Part shown: in pieces, positions 1 to 7,859 of the stretch
Position numbering within the stretch: position 1 is the first letter of the stretch
How the letters are laid out: each line of letters opens with the position of its first letter
DNA from: Deltaproteobacteria bacterium
GTDB taxonomy: Bacteria; Desulfobacterota; DSM-4660; Desulfatiglandales; HGW-15
DNA: 47,932 nucleotides
Direction: 5' to 3'
Assembly (NCBI GenBank): GCA_016931115.1
Contig: JAFGFM010000075.1
Span: 1-47,932 of the forward strand
Position numbers and translations under genes: made by a program
Notes under the pieces: model-generated
The model's database searches: none
What the model saw: only the letters and a program-made list of their open reading frames with translations
What the model was told of the DNA's origin: nothing

Positions 1-423
1 GTTTGCCCCGGCCTCAAGTATATCGCTAAGAATATCTTCAAATTTAGATGTATCTCTTATTTCCAGCACAATAGATTTTTTTACACGGTAGCCGATAAAT
101 TCATCTCTGCCCTTGCTACTGTAATCATATTCTGGCGAAATGCTTATAAAGTCTGTCTGGATATGTTTTTCTTCTATTTTATATTCTCTTGCGACATCAA
201 GTATCTTTTTTGTTCGTTGATCATTTTCTTTTTTGGCCAAACTTAAATCCATATTTAGAGTGTCTACTCCAAGTTTTAAAATAATTTCATCTGGAACGAC
301 TCTAACTTCTGCATCACCATAGACAGTTATTAATCGGGGATCAGTTTTGTCTTCTGCAAAAACCAATAGGGGAATTGAAAGGAAAATGGATAGAGAGATT
401 ATTAGTTTTTTGATAAATTTCAT
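1..423 (-). CDS. SIMPL-domain (DUF541) exported protein, 3' end outside window
   Basis: The 141 codons visible run from an ATG at 423 to the window edge, so the C-terminus is missing. The start has a good AGGAGG-like site (GGAGGC) six bases upstream. An N-terminal signal peptide (MKFIKKLI, hydrophobic core to about residue 22) ends near FAE. The mature part opens with ITVYGDAEVRVVPDEI and later has YRVKKSIVLEIRD, which are the beginning and a central strand typical of SIMPL/DUF541 proteins. Members are periplasmic or envelope proteins of poorly defined role, some linked to oxidative stress. The gene is AT-rich compared with the following 40 kb and lies about 32 bases after an attC-like inverted repeat, so it could be a mobile cassette gene. 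The family call is from motif recognition. Confidence 0.8.
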   Translation of the reverse strand, partial: MKFIKKLIISLSIFLSIPLLVFAEDKTDPRLITVYGDAEVRVVPDEIILKLGVDTLNMDLSLAKKENDQRTKKILDVAREYKIEEKHIQTDFISISPEYDYSSKGRDEFIGYRVKKSIVLEIRDTSKFEDILSDILEAGAN

Positions 424-454
424 ATTGCCTCCATGATTCATTCTATTTGGTTAA

Positions 455-559
455 CGCTAACAAGCTGGCGGTGCCAGCCATAAAAGATTATTAAAAGTAT
501 TACTTCTGTAAAACATAAATATTTGAATTGGCAAGACAGTAGCCAGTCTTAGTTAAGCG
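455..559 (-). repeat. attC-like imperfect inverted repeat (candidate integron recombination site)
   Basis: On the minus strand the left arm reads CGCTTAACTAAGACTGGC (559 to 542) and the right arm GCCAGCTTGTTAGCG (469 to 455). They pair along their length except for three unpaired bases in the left arm. The left core GCTTAAC fits the RYYYAAC consensus of attC R'' boxes. The right core GTTAGCG fits GTTRRRY only partly, and the inner spacing is short. The total of 105 bases, the position between a stop codon (627) and the next gene's start (423), and the AT-rich flanking genes fit a cassette junction. A compact local hairpin (464-478) overlaps the right arm and offers a simpler explanation. Confidence 0.33.
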
Positions 560-626
560 AGTTTTTCGGTGATGGTTAATTTGAATTAATTTCAAAATCA
601 CCCCATCAAGGGTTGACTCTTCTTCC

Positions 627-1184
627 CTACTCGATTGTGTTATAAAACTCATTAAAATTATCATGCATAATCTCTTTATCATATATATCGAAATCAAACA
701 TTTCTGATATTGAAAATACCTCAGTGAGTAGTAATTTATTAAAAGAAAGATTCAAAGTATCAAAGGGTGCATCACCTTTTATCAACTTATTACATAATAA
801 ATTTCCTGATAAAAATATTTTCCCTTTATTTTTGTTTATTGTAATAGATTTTTCAGTCATATAACCATAAGAGCTATGCATTTGATATTTAATAAAAAAG
901 ATTTTTGGATTTTCTAATAAAATAGAGCCGCTATTAATCGAATATTTATTTGATAGAATGTATATATTTATATCTTCATATGTGTCAGTAAGGAAGAATC
1001 TAGCAATGCTTTTTCTTTCAAATTTAAGCATTATCTTTAAAACATCGTCTTGCATCAACAACAAGCCTTTTTCGTAAACGACTTTGTATTTGACATCAGT
1101 TGACAATCCTTCATATCCGACCTTTGCTTTATTTGCACAACCAATGATAAGCATAATCATAAAAAGTAATATTATTTTTTCCAT
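627..1184 (-). CDS. Small AT-rich lipoprotein, unknown function
   Basis: The product is 185 aa from the ATG at 1184. A start at 1217 is possible, but it would put 11 extra residues before the signal sequence. Residues 1-15 are hydrophobic and end in a lipobox (LIIGC, Cys16), so the protein is predicted to be exported and lipidated. The rest is rich in Lys, Ile, Asn and Tyr and I recognise no family. Base composition and codon use are clearly more AT-rich than the genes after 1.5 kb, suggesting transfer. It is co-oriented with the SIMPL gene and separated from it by the attC-like repeat, as expected for neighbouring cassettes. Function unknown. Confidence 0.65.
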   Translation of the reverse strand: MEKIILLFMIMLIIGCANKAKVGYEGLSTDVKYKVVYEKGLLLMQDDVLKIMLKFERKSIARFFLTDTYEDINIYILSNKYSINSGSILLENPKIFFIKYQMHSSYGYMTEKSITINKNKGKIFLSGNLLCNKLIKGDAPFDTLNLSFNKLLLTEVFSISEMFDFDIYDKEIMHDNFNEFYNTIE

Positions 1185-1347
1185 TTCATTTAAACCGAAC
1201 ATATGAGTATCAAACAAATTTTATTGTATCCACTTTTAGGAAAAGGCCTGAAAATACTCGTTAATAATAAATAAAACAACAAGCTATATTTTTTAAACTT
1301 CATATTGAAATCGGCAAATCTGATGGTTTCCTAAAAAAGCTGAATCT

Positions 1348-1425
1348 CACACAAAAACGCAAAGTCGCAAAGGTAACTACTTAAAATAAAACTGTTTTAC
1401 TTTGTGTTCTTTGCGGCTTTGCGTG
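1348..1425. repeat. Inverted repeat of the dispersed 'GCAAAG' family
   Basis: Left arm 1348-1372 and right arm 1409-1425 (CTTTGCGGCTTTGCGTG) form a long hairpin. The same motif (CGCAAAGACGCAAAG) recurs singly near 13567 and 17976, and a related CTTTGTG form lies near 16060. It looks like a dispersed intergenic repeat. The rest of 1185-1537 shows no gene; upstream of the 1184 start there is only AT-rich sequence. Confidence 0.6.
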
Positions 1426-1537
1426 ATAACTTACCTTTTTACAATGTTGTCAAATCTGGCATATATTTCTCTTTAATTATGCTCAGTGCATAGCGTAAAG
1501 AGAAACAAAAATAGCCATGCCCTGTTTATAAACGTGT

Positions 1538-1963
1538 TTAGAACTTCGCCCTTGGTATGGATGCCTCTTTCATGCTGTCGGCCATTGACCAGAAGTACGC
1601 CTCACCGGTATAGAGATGAAACACCGCAAGAAGCGGGTTATCTGGCTCTGTGATGCCCATGGTCTTTAAGAATGGTCTTTCGGCTATGCATTTTTTCTTT
1701 ATCTCCATATCCTCAACGATCTTCACCTTGCCTGACACCCTCATCACCTTGCTGAAATTTGGCATGGTGAAATAGACCTCAACCTTTGGGTTTTTCTGGA
1801 TCTGCTTGTAGAGCGCCTTTACAGTCTGGGCCTGAAACCAGAAACCGGTTTCGTCTGCATACCACATGCCCACTGCCCTCACCCTGGGCTGATCACCCTC
1901 AACAGTTGCAAGATAACACATAGGATTTTCATTTGCGAATTTGGTATATTCCTCAATGCTCAT
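1538..1963 (-). CDS. Pyridoxamine 5'-phosphate oxidase-like FMN split-barrel protein
   Basis: The product is 141 aa from the ATG at 1963, which has GGGGG five bases upstream. An ATG at 1975 adds four residues but has no ribosome binding site. The sequence follows the small PNPOx-like fold: an N-terminal helix, then CYLATVEGDQPRVRAVG, then GFWFQAQTVKALYKQI with the Lys/Gln region that usually contacts flavin phosphate, and KVEVYFTM with VSGKVKIVED. Such proteins bind FMN or F420 and often act as cytoplasmic flavin reductases or detoxification enzymes; the substrate cannot be read from sequence. It stands alone, divergent from the TRAP genes. Confidence 0.8.
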   Translation of the reverse strand: MSIEEYTKFANENPMCYLATVEGDQPRVRAVGMWYADETGFWFQAQTVKALYKQIQKNPKVEVYFTMPNFSKVMRVSGKVKIVEDMEIKKKCIAERPFLKTMGITEPDNPLLAVFHLYTGEAYFWSMADSMKEASIPRAKF

Positions 1964-2112
1964 TTTAGCCCCCATAATTAAAGGTTGGATTTGATACCCC
2001 GGCGTTTGTTTAATAATAACCGGTCATTGTTAGAGCCCTTAATTTATGATCTAAACTGATTGCTTGTCAAGGCTTTCATGCTCTCTGCTCTATCTGTATC
2101 CCTAGAAAAGAG

Positions 2113-2141
2113 TTGACATTAAAAACCCTGTCAGATAGAAA
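2113..2141 (+). promoter_or_regulatory. Candidate sigma-70 promoter of the TRAP operon
   Basis: A perfect TTGACA (2113-2118) is followed after 17 bases by TAGAAA (2136-2141), a four-of-six match to the -10 box. It lies about 90 bases before the dctP start, in the gap between the divergent FMN protein gene and the TRAP genes. Confidence 0.45.
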
Positions 2142-2142
2142 A

Positions 2143-2156
2143 ACCGAACACTCGGT
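2143..2156. promoter_or_regulatory. Candidate operator, perfect inverted repeat ACCGA-N4-TCGGT
   Basis: The 14-base palindrome ACCGAACACTCGGT begins one base after the predicted -10 box, where a repressor would block transcription start. The form suits a dimeric regulator such as a TetR-family protein, but no such regulator is encoded nearby. Assignment is inference. Confidence 0.35.
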
Positions 2157-2229
2157 AAAGTACCCAAGAGGACAATAATATTAATCCTGTGTGATAATGT
2201 TTTAAACATTCTTTTCCTGGGAGTAAGTT

Positions 2230-3282
2230 ATGATCAGTAAAAACCTCCTGTCCCGCTTCTTGTTATTTATATTCATGATGATTCTTATTGATTCAGCCTT
2301 TTTCCCTGCCCCTGCGAAGGCCGGTAAGACAAAGGTAATTAGGCTCGTGGTGCCAGCAGCAGCCGGTGACCCCCTTACAGTCAAAGACGAGGAGCTGGCA
2401 AAAAGATTTAATGCGCGCGTAAATGGCCAATACAAAATACAGGTCTTTCCGGGTGAATCGCTTGCGCGTATCCCGGAATTTTTTGATGCGGTTCGCGTAG
2501 GGGCCATAGAGATGGCCGATGTGGCTTGGGGAATATATGCAGGCGCTGACCCGAGGCTGTCACTTATTGAAACGCCATTCCTGTTCAATAATATTGAGGC
2601 AGGTACTGCTGCGGCCAAAAGGCTTTTGCCCCTGCACGACAAGATACTTCAGGAGAGATTCAATGCAAAGGCACTCGGCCTGATCCACTTCAGCGGCATT
2701 GAACTTATAACCCGCAAGCCTGTAACAAATTTAAAGGAGTGGAAGGGTATGATGGTTGGAGCCATAAGCCCTGCCATGGCAAGGATGATTCAGGATCTGG
2801 GCGGGTCGCCTGTAACAGTTATGTGGACAGACCTTTATACCAGCCTTCAGAAAGGTGTCATAGACGGCACAGCAAATGGTACTCACGGCAGCATAGAAAA
2901 CGGGCTCCTTGATGTGACCTCTGATATCACATATTTTTTTGGCGCTGCTGCATGGAATGGTTATACCATAAACCTTGATTTATGGAAGGGGATGCCTCCG
3001 GATGTCCAGCAGATACTCATTGAAGAGTCAGGGATGGCGTGTGAATGGATGGAGCAGAAGCTTGTCGAGTATGAAAAAGAGGATCTAGAGGCATTTATCA
3101 AGGCTAAAAAAAGGGTGCATATCATTTCAGAAGAAGAGCGGGAACTATGGCGCAAAAGGCTTTTGCCATATCAGAAACAACAGATTGAGAGCATGGGGGA
3201 ATTCGGGCAAAAGGTAAAAGAGATAGCGGATGATGTTAACAGTAAATACCCGTACCGCACAAAAACACTAAGCGGTGAGTAG
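2230..3282 (+). CDS. dctP: TRAP transporter periplasmic solute-binding protein (DctP family)
   Basis: This is the 350-aa substrate-binding subunit of a tripartite ATP-independent periplasmic transporter. A signal peptide covers about residues 1-31. Family hallmarks are the FFDAVRVGAIEMADV region (84-98), PFLFNN (116-121), and LGGSPVTVMWTDLYTSLQKG with VIDG (190-213). At the position where most DctP-type proteins carry the Arg that clamps the ligand carboxylate (canonical KGLKIRV), this one reads KGMMVGA, with Gly177, so the ligand may not be a simple carboxylate or may be held differently. The start has GGGAG upstream. The C-terminus overlaps the dctQ start by eight bases, so the genes are translationally coupled. 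The ligand is unknown; downstream enzymes suggest a catabolic substrate. Confidence 0.9.
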   Translation: MISKNLLSRFLLFIFMMILIDSAFFPAPAKAGKTKVIRLVVPAAAGDPLTVKDEELAKRFNARVNGQYKIQVFPGESLARIPEFFDAVRVGAIEMADVAWGIYAGADPRLSLIETPFLFNNIEAGTAAAKRLLPLHDKILQERFNAKALGLIHFSGIELITRKPVTNLKEWKGMMVGAISPAMARMIQDLGGSPVTVMWTDLYTSLQKGVIDGTANGTHGSIENGLLDVTSDITYFFGAAAWNGYTINLDLWKGMPPDVQQILIEESGMACEWMEQKLVEYEKEDLEAFIKAKKRVHIISEEERELWRKRLLPYQKQQIESMGEFGQKVKEIADDVNSKYPYRTKTLSGE

Positions 3283-3799
3283 AGGGGATATGTCAGGGGT
3301 CACACTGCAAAAGATAGACCGTGTACTTGAAAGGGTAAGTAATCTCTTTGCCGTTTTGAGCGGGATAATGATCCTTCTTATGGCCTTTACCGCAACATAT
3401 GGAGTTTTAAGAAGGTATCTTTTTAAAAGCCCTGAACCCTACTCATATGAATTAAGCACCATGTTTCTTTTATGGACATTTGTGCTTGCTGTTGCCCACC
3501 TTGAGAAGCTGGATGGGCACCTGAGGGTGGATTTTTTTGTTGTTCTCCTTCCTGAAAGGCTAAGGATGTTCCTGTTAAATATCATAGGCCCCCTGGCAGG
3601 GCTTCTGTTCTGCTCTGTTCTGACATGGGAAGGTTTCAAGGTTGCCCTCTATTCCCTTGAGATAGGTGAAAGGAGCATGTCTATATGGGCTGTTCCCCTT
3701 TTCCCAATAAAGATTATCATCCCTTTAGGGTACGGGCTGCTCTGTATAGTGCTGGTTTTGAAGATCATAAGAGGGTTTATAAACCTAAGAGTTGATTAA
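3275..3799 (+). CDS. dctQ: TRAP transporter small permease (DctQ)
   Basis: The 174-aa four-helix membrane subunit joins the solute-binding protein to the large permease. Hydrophobic segments lie at about 24-44, 61-79, 96-119 and 139-162, and the ATYGVLRRYLF and LEKLDGHLRVDFF stretches are typical of the family. The GTG at 3275 overlaps the end of dctP. An ATG at 3290 is also possible, but the purine-rich GAGGGG sits only two bases before it. It belongs to the dctPQM operon. Confidence 0.88.
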   Translation: MSRGDMSGVTLQKIDRVLERVSNLFAVLSGIMILLMAFTATYGVLRRYLFKSPEPYSYELSTMFLLWTFVLAVAHLEKLDGHLRVDFFVVLLPERLRMFLLNIIGPLAGLLFCSVLTWEGFKVALYSLEIGERSMSIWAVPLFPIKIIIPLGYGLLCIVLVLKIIRGFINLRVD

Positions 3800-3826
3800 G
3801 ACCTATTAGTTCGGGTTGGAGATAGA

Positions 3827-5128
3827 TTGGATTACAATACCGCATCCATTATTTGTGCATGTCTGATGCTCTTTTTGCTCCTGATCGGGGTACCCATCGC
3901 ATATGCGCTCGGATTCAGCTCAATAGTAGTAGGGTACTTTGCATTTGGCAGCTTTGCCCTACAGAAGGCGGGCTGGACAACCTTTCAACTCCTTTATAAC
4001 CTAACATGGACACCCCTCCCGCTTTTTACACTCATGTCCTTTCTGATCGCTGAGACCAGGATGGGGGAGGATCTGTTCCGGGCAGCAAGAAACTGGCTCT
4101 CACGGCTTCCGGGCGGCCTCTTTGTCGCAGGTATTTTTGGCGAAGCAGGCATGGCAGCGGCCCTTGGTGCGAGCGGGCCAACAATTATTGCAGTAGGAAA
4201 TGTGGCTGTGCCGGAATTTAAAAGATACTCATATAACAAGGCTGTAGGCCTTGGTGCACTCACCTGCGGGGGTGTGCTCGGGCCTCTTATACCTCCAAGC
4301 GCCACTATGATCATATTTGCCATCCTGGCCAATGTGCCCCTGGGGCATCTGTTTATCGCGGGTGTAATACCAGGGATACTCCTTGCGATAATGCTTTCGA
4401 TTGTCCCTGTGATCATGTGTATCAGAAACCCTGAACTTGGAAGGGCAGCAGGGCGGGTCAGCTGGCAGGAGAGGTTTGCTTCCCTCAAGCTTATCTGGCC
4501 TATTGTGCTTGTCATGTTTGGTATTCTTGGTTCAATCTATTTTGGCATTGCCACCCCGACAGAGGCAGGGGGAGTAGGCTGTTTTATCGTACTGGTTGTT
4601 GCAGTCATCTTTTATAATCTGAGGCTGAAAGGGCTATACAGGGCGATAATGCAGACCGCAGTACTCAATGCGACCATACTGATCATACTCGTGGGCTCCT
4701 CCTTTTTTACCTATGTGTTTGGAAGCTCATCAGTTGCGCAGAAATTGTCTGAAGTTATTGCCTCCCTGAATCTTCCTCCAATTGCAGTGATTGTTGCCAT
4801 AATGGCATTTCTGCTGTTGCTGGGGTGCATAATAGACGGCATAACCATCATGATGCTGACTGTTCCAATATTTATACCTGTTATAACAGGGCTTGGGTTT
4901 GACCCTGTCTGGTTTGGGGTGTTGTTTGTAATCAATATGGAAATAGCCCTTATCACACCTCCGATGGGCATCAACTTTTTTCTGGTAAAAAAGAATTTTG
5001 AGATCTCCAGTATTGAGCTTATAAAGGGGGTATTTCCATTTTTAATAATGCTGTTACTGTTTCTGGTCGTGACAGTGGCTTTTCCACAGTTGAGCCTTTG
5101 GCTTCCGGGGCTGATGACCGGGAATTAG
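3827..5128 (+). CDS. dctM: TRAP transporter large permease (DctM)
   Basis: This 433-aa integral membrane protein is the transport-catalysing subunit, normally coupled to sodium or proton gradients. It has a dozen hydrophobic segments and family signatures such as GASGPTIIAVG, LGPLIPPSATMIIFA and ITPPMGINFFLVK near the C-terminus. The start is a TTG at 3827, preceded by GGAGATAGA. No nearby ATG gives the expected N-terminus, DYNTASIICA, leading into the first helix. It lies 27 bases after dctQ and ends the transporter part of the operon; the cupin genes follow after 153 bases. Confidence 0.9.
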   Translation: MDYNTASIICACLMLFLLLIGVPIAYALGFSSIVVGYFAFGSFALQKAGWTTFQLLYNLTWTPLPLFTLMSFLIAETRMGEDLFRAARNWLSRLPGGLFVAGIFGEAGMAAALGASGPTIIAVGNVAVPEFKRYSYNKAVGLGALTCGGVLGPLIPPSATMIIFAILANVPLGHLFIAGVIPGILLAIMLSIVPVIMCIRNPELGRAAGRVSWQERFASLKLIWPIVLVMFGILGSIYFGIATPTEAGGVGCFIVLVVAVIFYNLRLKGLYRAIMQTAVLNATILIILVGSSFFTYVFGSSSVAQKLSEVIASLNLPPIAVIVAIMAFLLLLGCIIDGITIMMLTVPIFIPVITGLGFDPVWFGVLFVINMEIALITPPMGINFFLVKKNFEISSIELIKGVFPFLIMLLLFLVVTVAFPQLSLWLPGLMTGN

Positions 5129-5194
5129 GGGGTATTTTAATGGCTCAGGGCTCAAGGCACAAGGTACATGGTGAGATATAAGATATTTCTGTAG

Positions 5195-5216
5195 GGGCAG
5201 GCCTATGTGCCTGCCC
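5195..5216. repeat. Palindromic intergenic repeat, GGGCAGGC stem
   Basis: GGGCAGGC (5195-5202), a six-base loop and GCCTGCCC (5209-5216) form a perfect eight-base-pair hairpin. A related inverted sequence in the opposite orientation lies at 37323-37350 (GTAGGGG...CCGCCC type). It is probably a dispersed REP-like element. With no clear T-run after it, termination activity for dctM is only possible. Confidence 0.55.
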
Positions 5217-5281
5217 TTATGAGTTGGCGAACGGAAGTATTCCAGATAGAAAATCAGATTTGACTGACAGGAGACAAATAC

Positions 5282-5728
5282 ATGGATAATACGAAATACA
5301 GCAAATATATTGTCCAGGGGATAACCCCTGAAATGAAGAGGATGTCATACCCTGGAAAGCCCCAGGATATCCCCCCTGAAAATGCAAAGAGGATCGCCTG
5401 GATGGATGACCATATTGTCCCTGGCGCCTTTTATACTGAGGCTGTCTGGATATGGAAGGGGGACGAGGGCTCTGTTGAAAGGCCCCATACCCATGAGTTT
5501 GATGAGGTGATCACCTTTTTCGGGAGTGACTTTAATAACCCGGATGAACTCAATGGCGAGATAGAATTCTGGTTTGATGATGAACAGCACATATTTACAA
5601 AAAGCGTCATGCTGTTTATCCCAAAAGGGCTCAAACACTGCCCGCTGATCATCAGGAGGGTGGATAGACCCATATTCCATTACACGGCAGGGACAGGGAA
5701 GAGCCATACGCAGGAGATAAAGGGGTAA
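5282..5728 (+). CDS. Single-module cupin-like protein with HxH metal motif
   Basis: The 148-aa cytoplasmic protein carries one cupin-type module. Candidate metal ligands are His69 and His71 (RPHTHEFDE), Glu75 and His119 (PKGLKHCPL), spaced like cupin motifs 1 and 2. The same framework, a (G)xDxxNP(D/E)xL(N/G)(G/A)EIEF block and a P-x-G-x-x-H block, appears in the next two genes, so this is the simplest member of a local family of five modules. The start has AGGAGA nine bases upstream. Exact chemistry is unknown: metal-dependent cupins include dioxygenases, decarboxylases, isomerases and sugar or ligand sensors. Location between a TRAP transporter and an AOR suggests a role in processing the imported compound. 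Confidence 0.72.
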   Translation: MDNTKYSKYIVQGITPEMKRMSYPGKPQDIPPENAKRIAWMDDHIVPGAFYTEAVWIWKGDEGSVERPHTHEFDEVITFFGSDFNNPDELNGEIEFWFDDEQHIFTKSVMLFIPKGLKHCPLIIRRVDRPIFHYTAGTGKSHTQEIKG

Positions 5729-5732
5729 GAGG

Positions 5733-5889
5733 GAAGAAGTCAGGAGTCAGAAGACAGAAGACAGAAGACAGTAGTCAGAATACAGAAGACAGAATACAGA
5801 AGACAGAATTCAGAAATCAGCGATCAGAGGACAGAAGTCAGAGGTCAGAAGTCAGAATACAGAAGTCAGGAGTCAGGAGACAGGAGGAA
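5733..5889 (+). repeat. Degenerate heptanucleotide tandem repeat (AGTCAGA/AGAAGAC type)
   Basis: About 155 bases between two cupin genes consist of near-tandem seven-base units such as AGTCAGA, AGAAGAC and AGAATAC. No coding potential is evident. It ends just before the GGAGG of the next gene. It is one of several seven-base-period tracts in the window, each with a different unit. Confidence 0.8.
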
Positions 5890-5895
5890 GTCAAA

Positions 5896-6795
5896 ATGCG
5901 AATAGAGGATGTGTCAGGATACCTGATAGAGAAACCTTTAAGAAACAGGCTCAAGGGTAAAAACCAGGGGGAAATACTCACCTATGCCAGTGATGCCCTT
6001 ATACCCGGTTTAAACTATTATGCACAGCTCAGGTGGATAAAGGGTATGCCTGAGCCTGATGTGTCTGACAAAGGTCTGGTGAGTGACTGTAATAAGATAG
6101 TGCTTTTCTGGGGCAGTGATTATAAAGAGCCTGAAAGCCTGGGGGCAGAGATAGAATTCATGCTTGATGGAACACCTTTAAGGTTCAGCCGTTCAAGCTC
6201 TATATTTATACCGGCTGGAGTAAGCCACGGACCTGCCACATGGAAGAGCTTTACATCACCCCATATGGAGATGACCATCCTTATCAACAAAGGAAACCGT
6301 GATGGTGAAATAGAAGCGGATAAGGCAGGAAGTTTGAGACATTTATCTGATCCTGAGAAATATCTGGTAAGAAAACCGGCATATGAGGTTGTGGCCCCAA
6401 CACCAACAAAAAACAGGATGCACCCATCCATGACCTTTATGAGCAACAACCTGGTCCCTGGCGCAAACACATACCTTGAGTTCAGCTGGATATGGGGCAT
6501 ACCTGACCCTGACCCGCATATATTTGAACATGTCCATGATGATTCAAATGAGCTGGTATTTCATATAGGAGGAGACCCTGATAACCCTGAAAGCTTAGGT
6601 GCAGAGATAGAGATATTTCTTGATAAAAGGCCCCTTTTACTGAAAAAGACATGTGCCCTTTATGCCCCTAAAAAAATAAGCCATGGTCCGCTCAAATGGA
6701 AGGGTTATACAAGGCCCCATATAGAGATGGCCATTATTTTTGATGCGGGCGTGCTTGCGCAGTCTGACCCTGGCGGGCATCAGAAAAATATGTAA
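5896..6795 (+). CDS. Two-module cupin-like protein, first module degenerate
   Basis: The 299-aa product has two copies of the cupin-like module seen in the preceding gene (about residues 8-132 and 155-283). Module 2 keeps the presumed metal site: His212, His214, Glu219 and His263. Module 1 has the same framework (GSDYKEPESLGAEIEF; AGVSHGPATW with His111) but the HxH segment reads SDCNKIV, so the metal site is probably lost. The layout resembles bicupins with one catalytic and one structural domain. The start has GGAGGAAG upstream. It lies 25 bases before the next two-module paralogue. Substrate unknown; cytoplasmic by lack of a signal peptide. Confidence 0.72.
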   Translation: MRIEDVSGYLIEKPLRNRLKGKNQGEILTYASDALIPGLNYYAQLRWIKGMPEPDVSDKGLVSDCNKIVLFWGSDYKEPESLGAEIEFMLDGTPLRFSRSSSIFIPAGVSHGPATWKSFTSPHMEMTILINKGNRDGEIEADKAGSLRHLSDPEKYLVRKPAYEVVAPTPTKNRMHPSMTFMSNNLVPGANTYLEFSWIWGIPDPDPHIFEHVHDDSNELVFHIGGDPDNPESLGAEIEIFLDKRPLLLKKTCALYAPKKISHGPLKWKGYTRPHIEMAIIFDAGVLAQSDPGGHQKNM

Positions 6796-6820
6796 TTGAC
6801 ATGCTTATGAGGTAATTGAA

Positions 6821-7741
6821 ATGACCCTGAACAACTATAAAAGATATATGGTCACAAATCCCCTGAGAGAGGCAGGTAAAGGTGTCAAATGGAGAAGCGC
6901 CCCTGTAATGACATATATGAGTAATGACCTTGTGGCAGGGTGCAACAAGTATATTGATATAAGCTGGATAAAGGGCATGCCTGACCCTAACCCCCATGTT
7001 GTGGAATTTGCCTGTAATTATGACAGGGTGATTTTTTACGTGGGGAGTGACCCATTTAATCTTGAAGAGCTGGGCGCAGAGATATGCTATTACCTTGGCG
7101 GACAGGAGATAAGGCTCAATACAACCTCTGCAATCTATATCAAAAAAGGTGTTAAGCACGGACCCGCCATATGGAATTCCTTTACACGGCCACACCTTGA
7201 GATATCCATAATCATGGGACCTGAAAAAAATGACAGGGCATGGATAGGCCCTGGCCAGAAAAAGAACTCTCAGGAAATAACTCCTCAAAAAAACGATGAT
7301 GCGGATTATGAAAGATATGTAGTGAAAAAGCCCTTCATCCTTCAGGGCACTGAAGTTACAGATGCGATGGAGAGCCCGGCCCAGATTTATATGAGCAGCG
7401 CCCTTATCCCTGAAAGTAAACTCTATGTGGACTTTGGCTGGATACCGGGCATGCCGGGGCTGAATCCACCAATACCTGACCACTCACACGATTATGAAGA
7501 GGTGGTATTATTAGTGGGGAATGACCCGAATAACCCTGAGGTTTTGGGTGCTGAGTTGGAGTTCTGTATAAATGATGAGCCCCTTACTTTTGATACAACA
7601 ACAGCCATTTATGCCCCAAAGTCGCTAAAACACGGGCCGCTTACATGGAAGAGGTTTGAAAGGCCGCATCTGCTTATGCCAATAGTGTTTGGTACAGGGT
7701 CGATCGCTGAGGCGGCACCGGCGGGGTATAGGGAAGAATAA
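6821..7741 (+). CDS. Two-module cupin-like protein, paralogue of the preceding gene
   Basis: The 306-aa product has two modules (about 5-133 and 163-292). Module 2 has the intact motif DHSHDYEE (His221, His223, Glu227) and His271 in KSLKHGPLTW. In module 1 the equivalent reads EFACNYDRV, without the HxH pair, while His113 remains. The order, degenerate first then intact, is the same as in the preceding gene, so the two genes probably arose by duplication of an already two-module ancestor. Conserved module borders include a SWIKGMP or GWIPGMP turn and RPHLE/RPHLL near the end. GAGG lies nine bases before the ATG. Function is unassigned. Confidence 0.72.
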   Translation: MTLNNYKRYMVTNPLREAGKGVKWRSAPVMTYMSNDLVAGCNKYIDISWIKGMPDPNPHVVEFACNYDRVIFYVGSDPFNLEELGAEICYYLGGQEIRLNTTSAIYIKKGVKHGPAIWNSFTRPHLEISIIMGPEKNDRAWIGPGQKKNSQEITPQKNDDADYERYVVKKPFILQGTEVTDAMESPAQIYMSSALIPESKLYVDFGWIPGMPGLNPPIPDHSHDYEEVVLLVGNDPNNPEVLGAELEFCINDEPLTFDTTTAIYAPKSLKHGPLTWKRFERPHLLMPIVFGTGSIAEAAPAGYREE

Positions 7742-7823
7742 GAGGGGCTCAAGGCTCAGGGTGCAGGGCGCAGGGCTCAGGGTGCAAGGTAAAGGCGCAG
7801 GGCGAAAGGCTCAAGGTAGGTAT
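7742..7823 (+). repeat. Degenerate heptanucleotide-type repeat (GGCTCAG/GGTGCAG/GGCGCAG)
   Basis: The gap between the last cupin gene and the EthD-like gene is filled with imperfect seven-base units of the GGCTCAGGGTGCAG type. A similar tract is at about 41981-42020. A coding frame through it, extending the next gene upstream, has low-complexity composition and is not credible. Confidence 0.7.
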
Positions 7824-7859
7824 GAGGTTTGCGGTAAAAAAACACAAAGGAGAAAAATT

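Noticed and set aside
500-697. Minus-strand 65-codon frame overlapping the lipoprotein 3' end
   Set aside because: It overlaps the 3' end of the lipoprotein gene and the arm of the attC-like repeat; composition is that of a shadow frame.
7689-7859. Upstream extension of the EthD-like gene
   Set aside because: The extension is translated from the heptamer-type repeat and is Arg/Gly/Gln low-complexity; the ATG at 7860 has its own AAGGAG.
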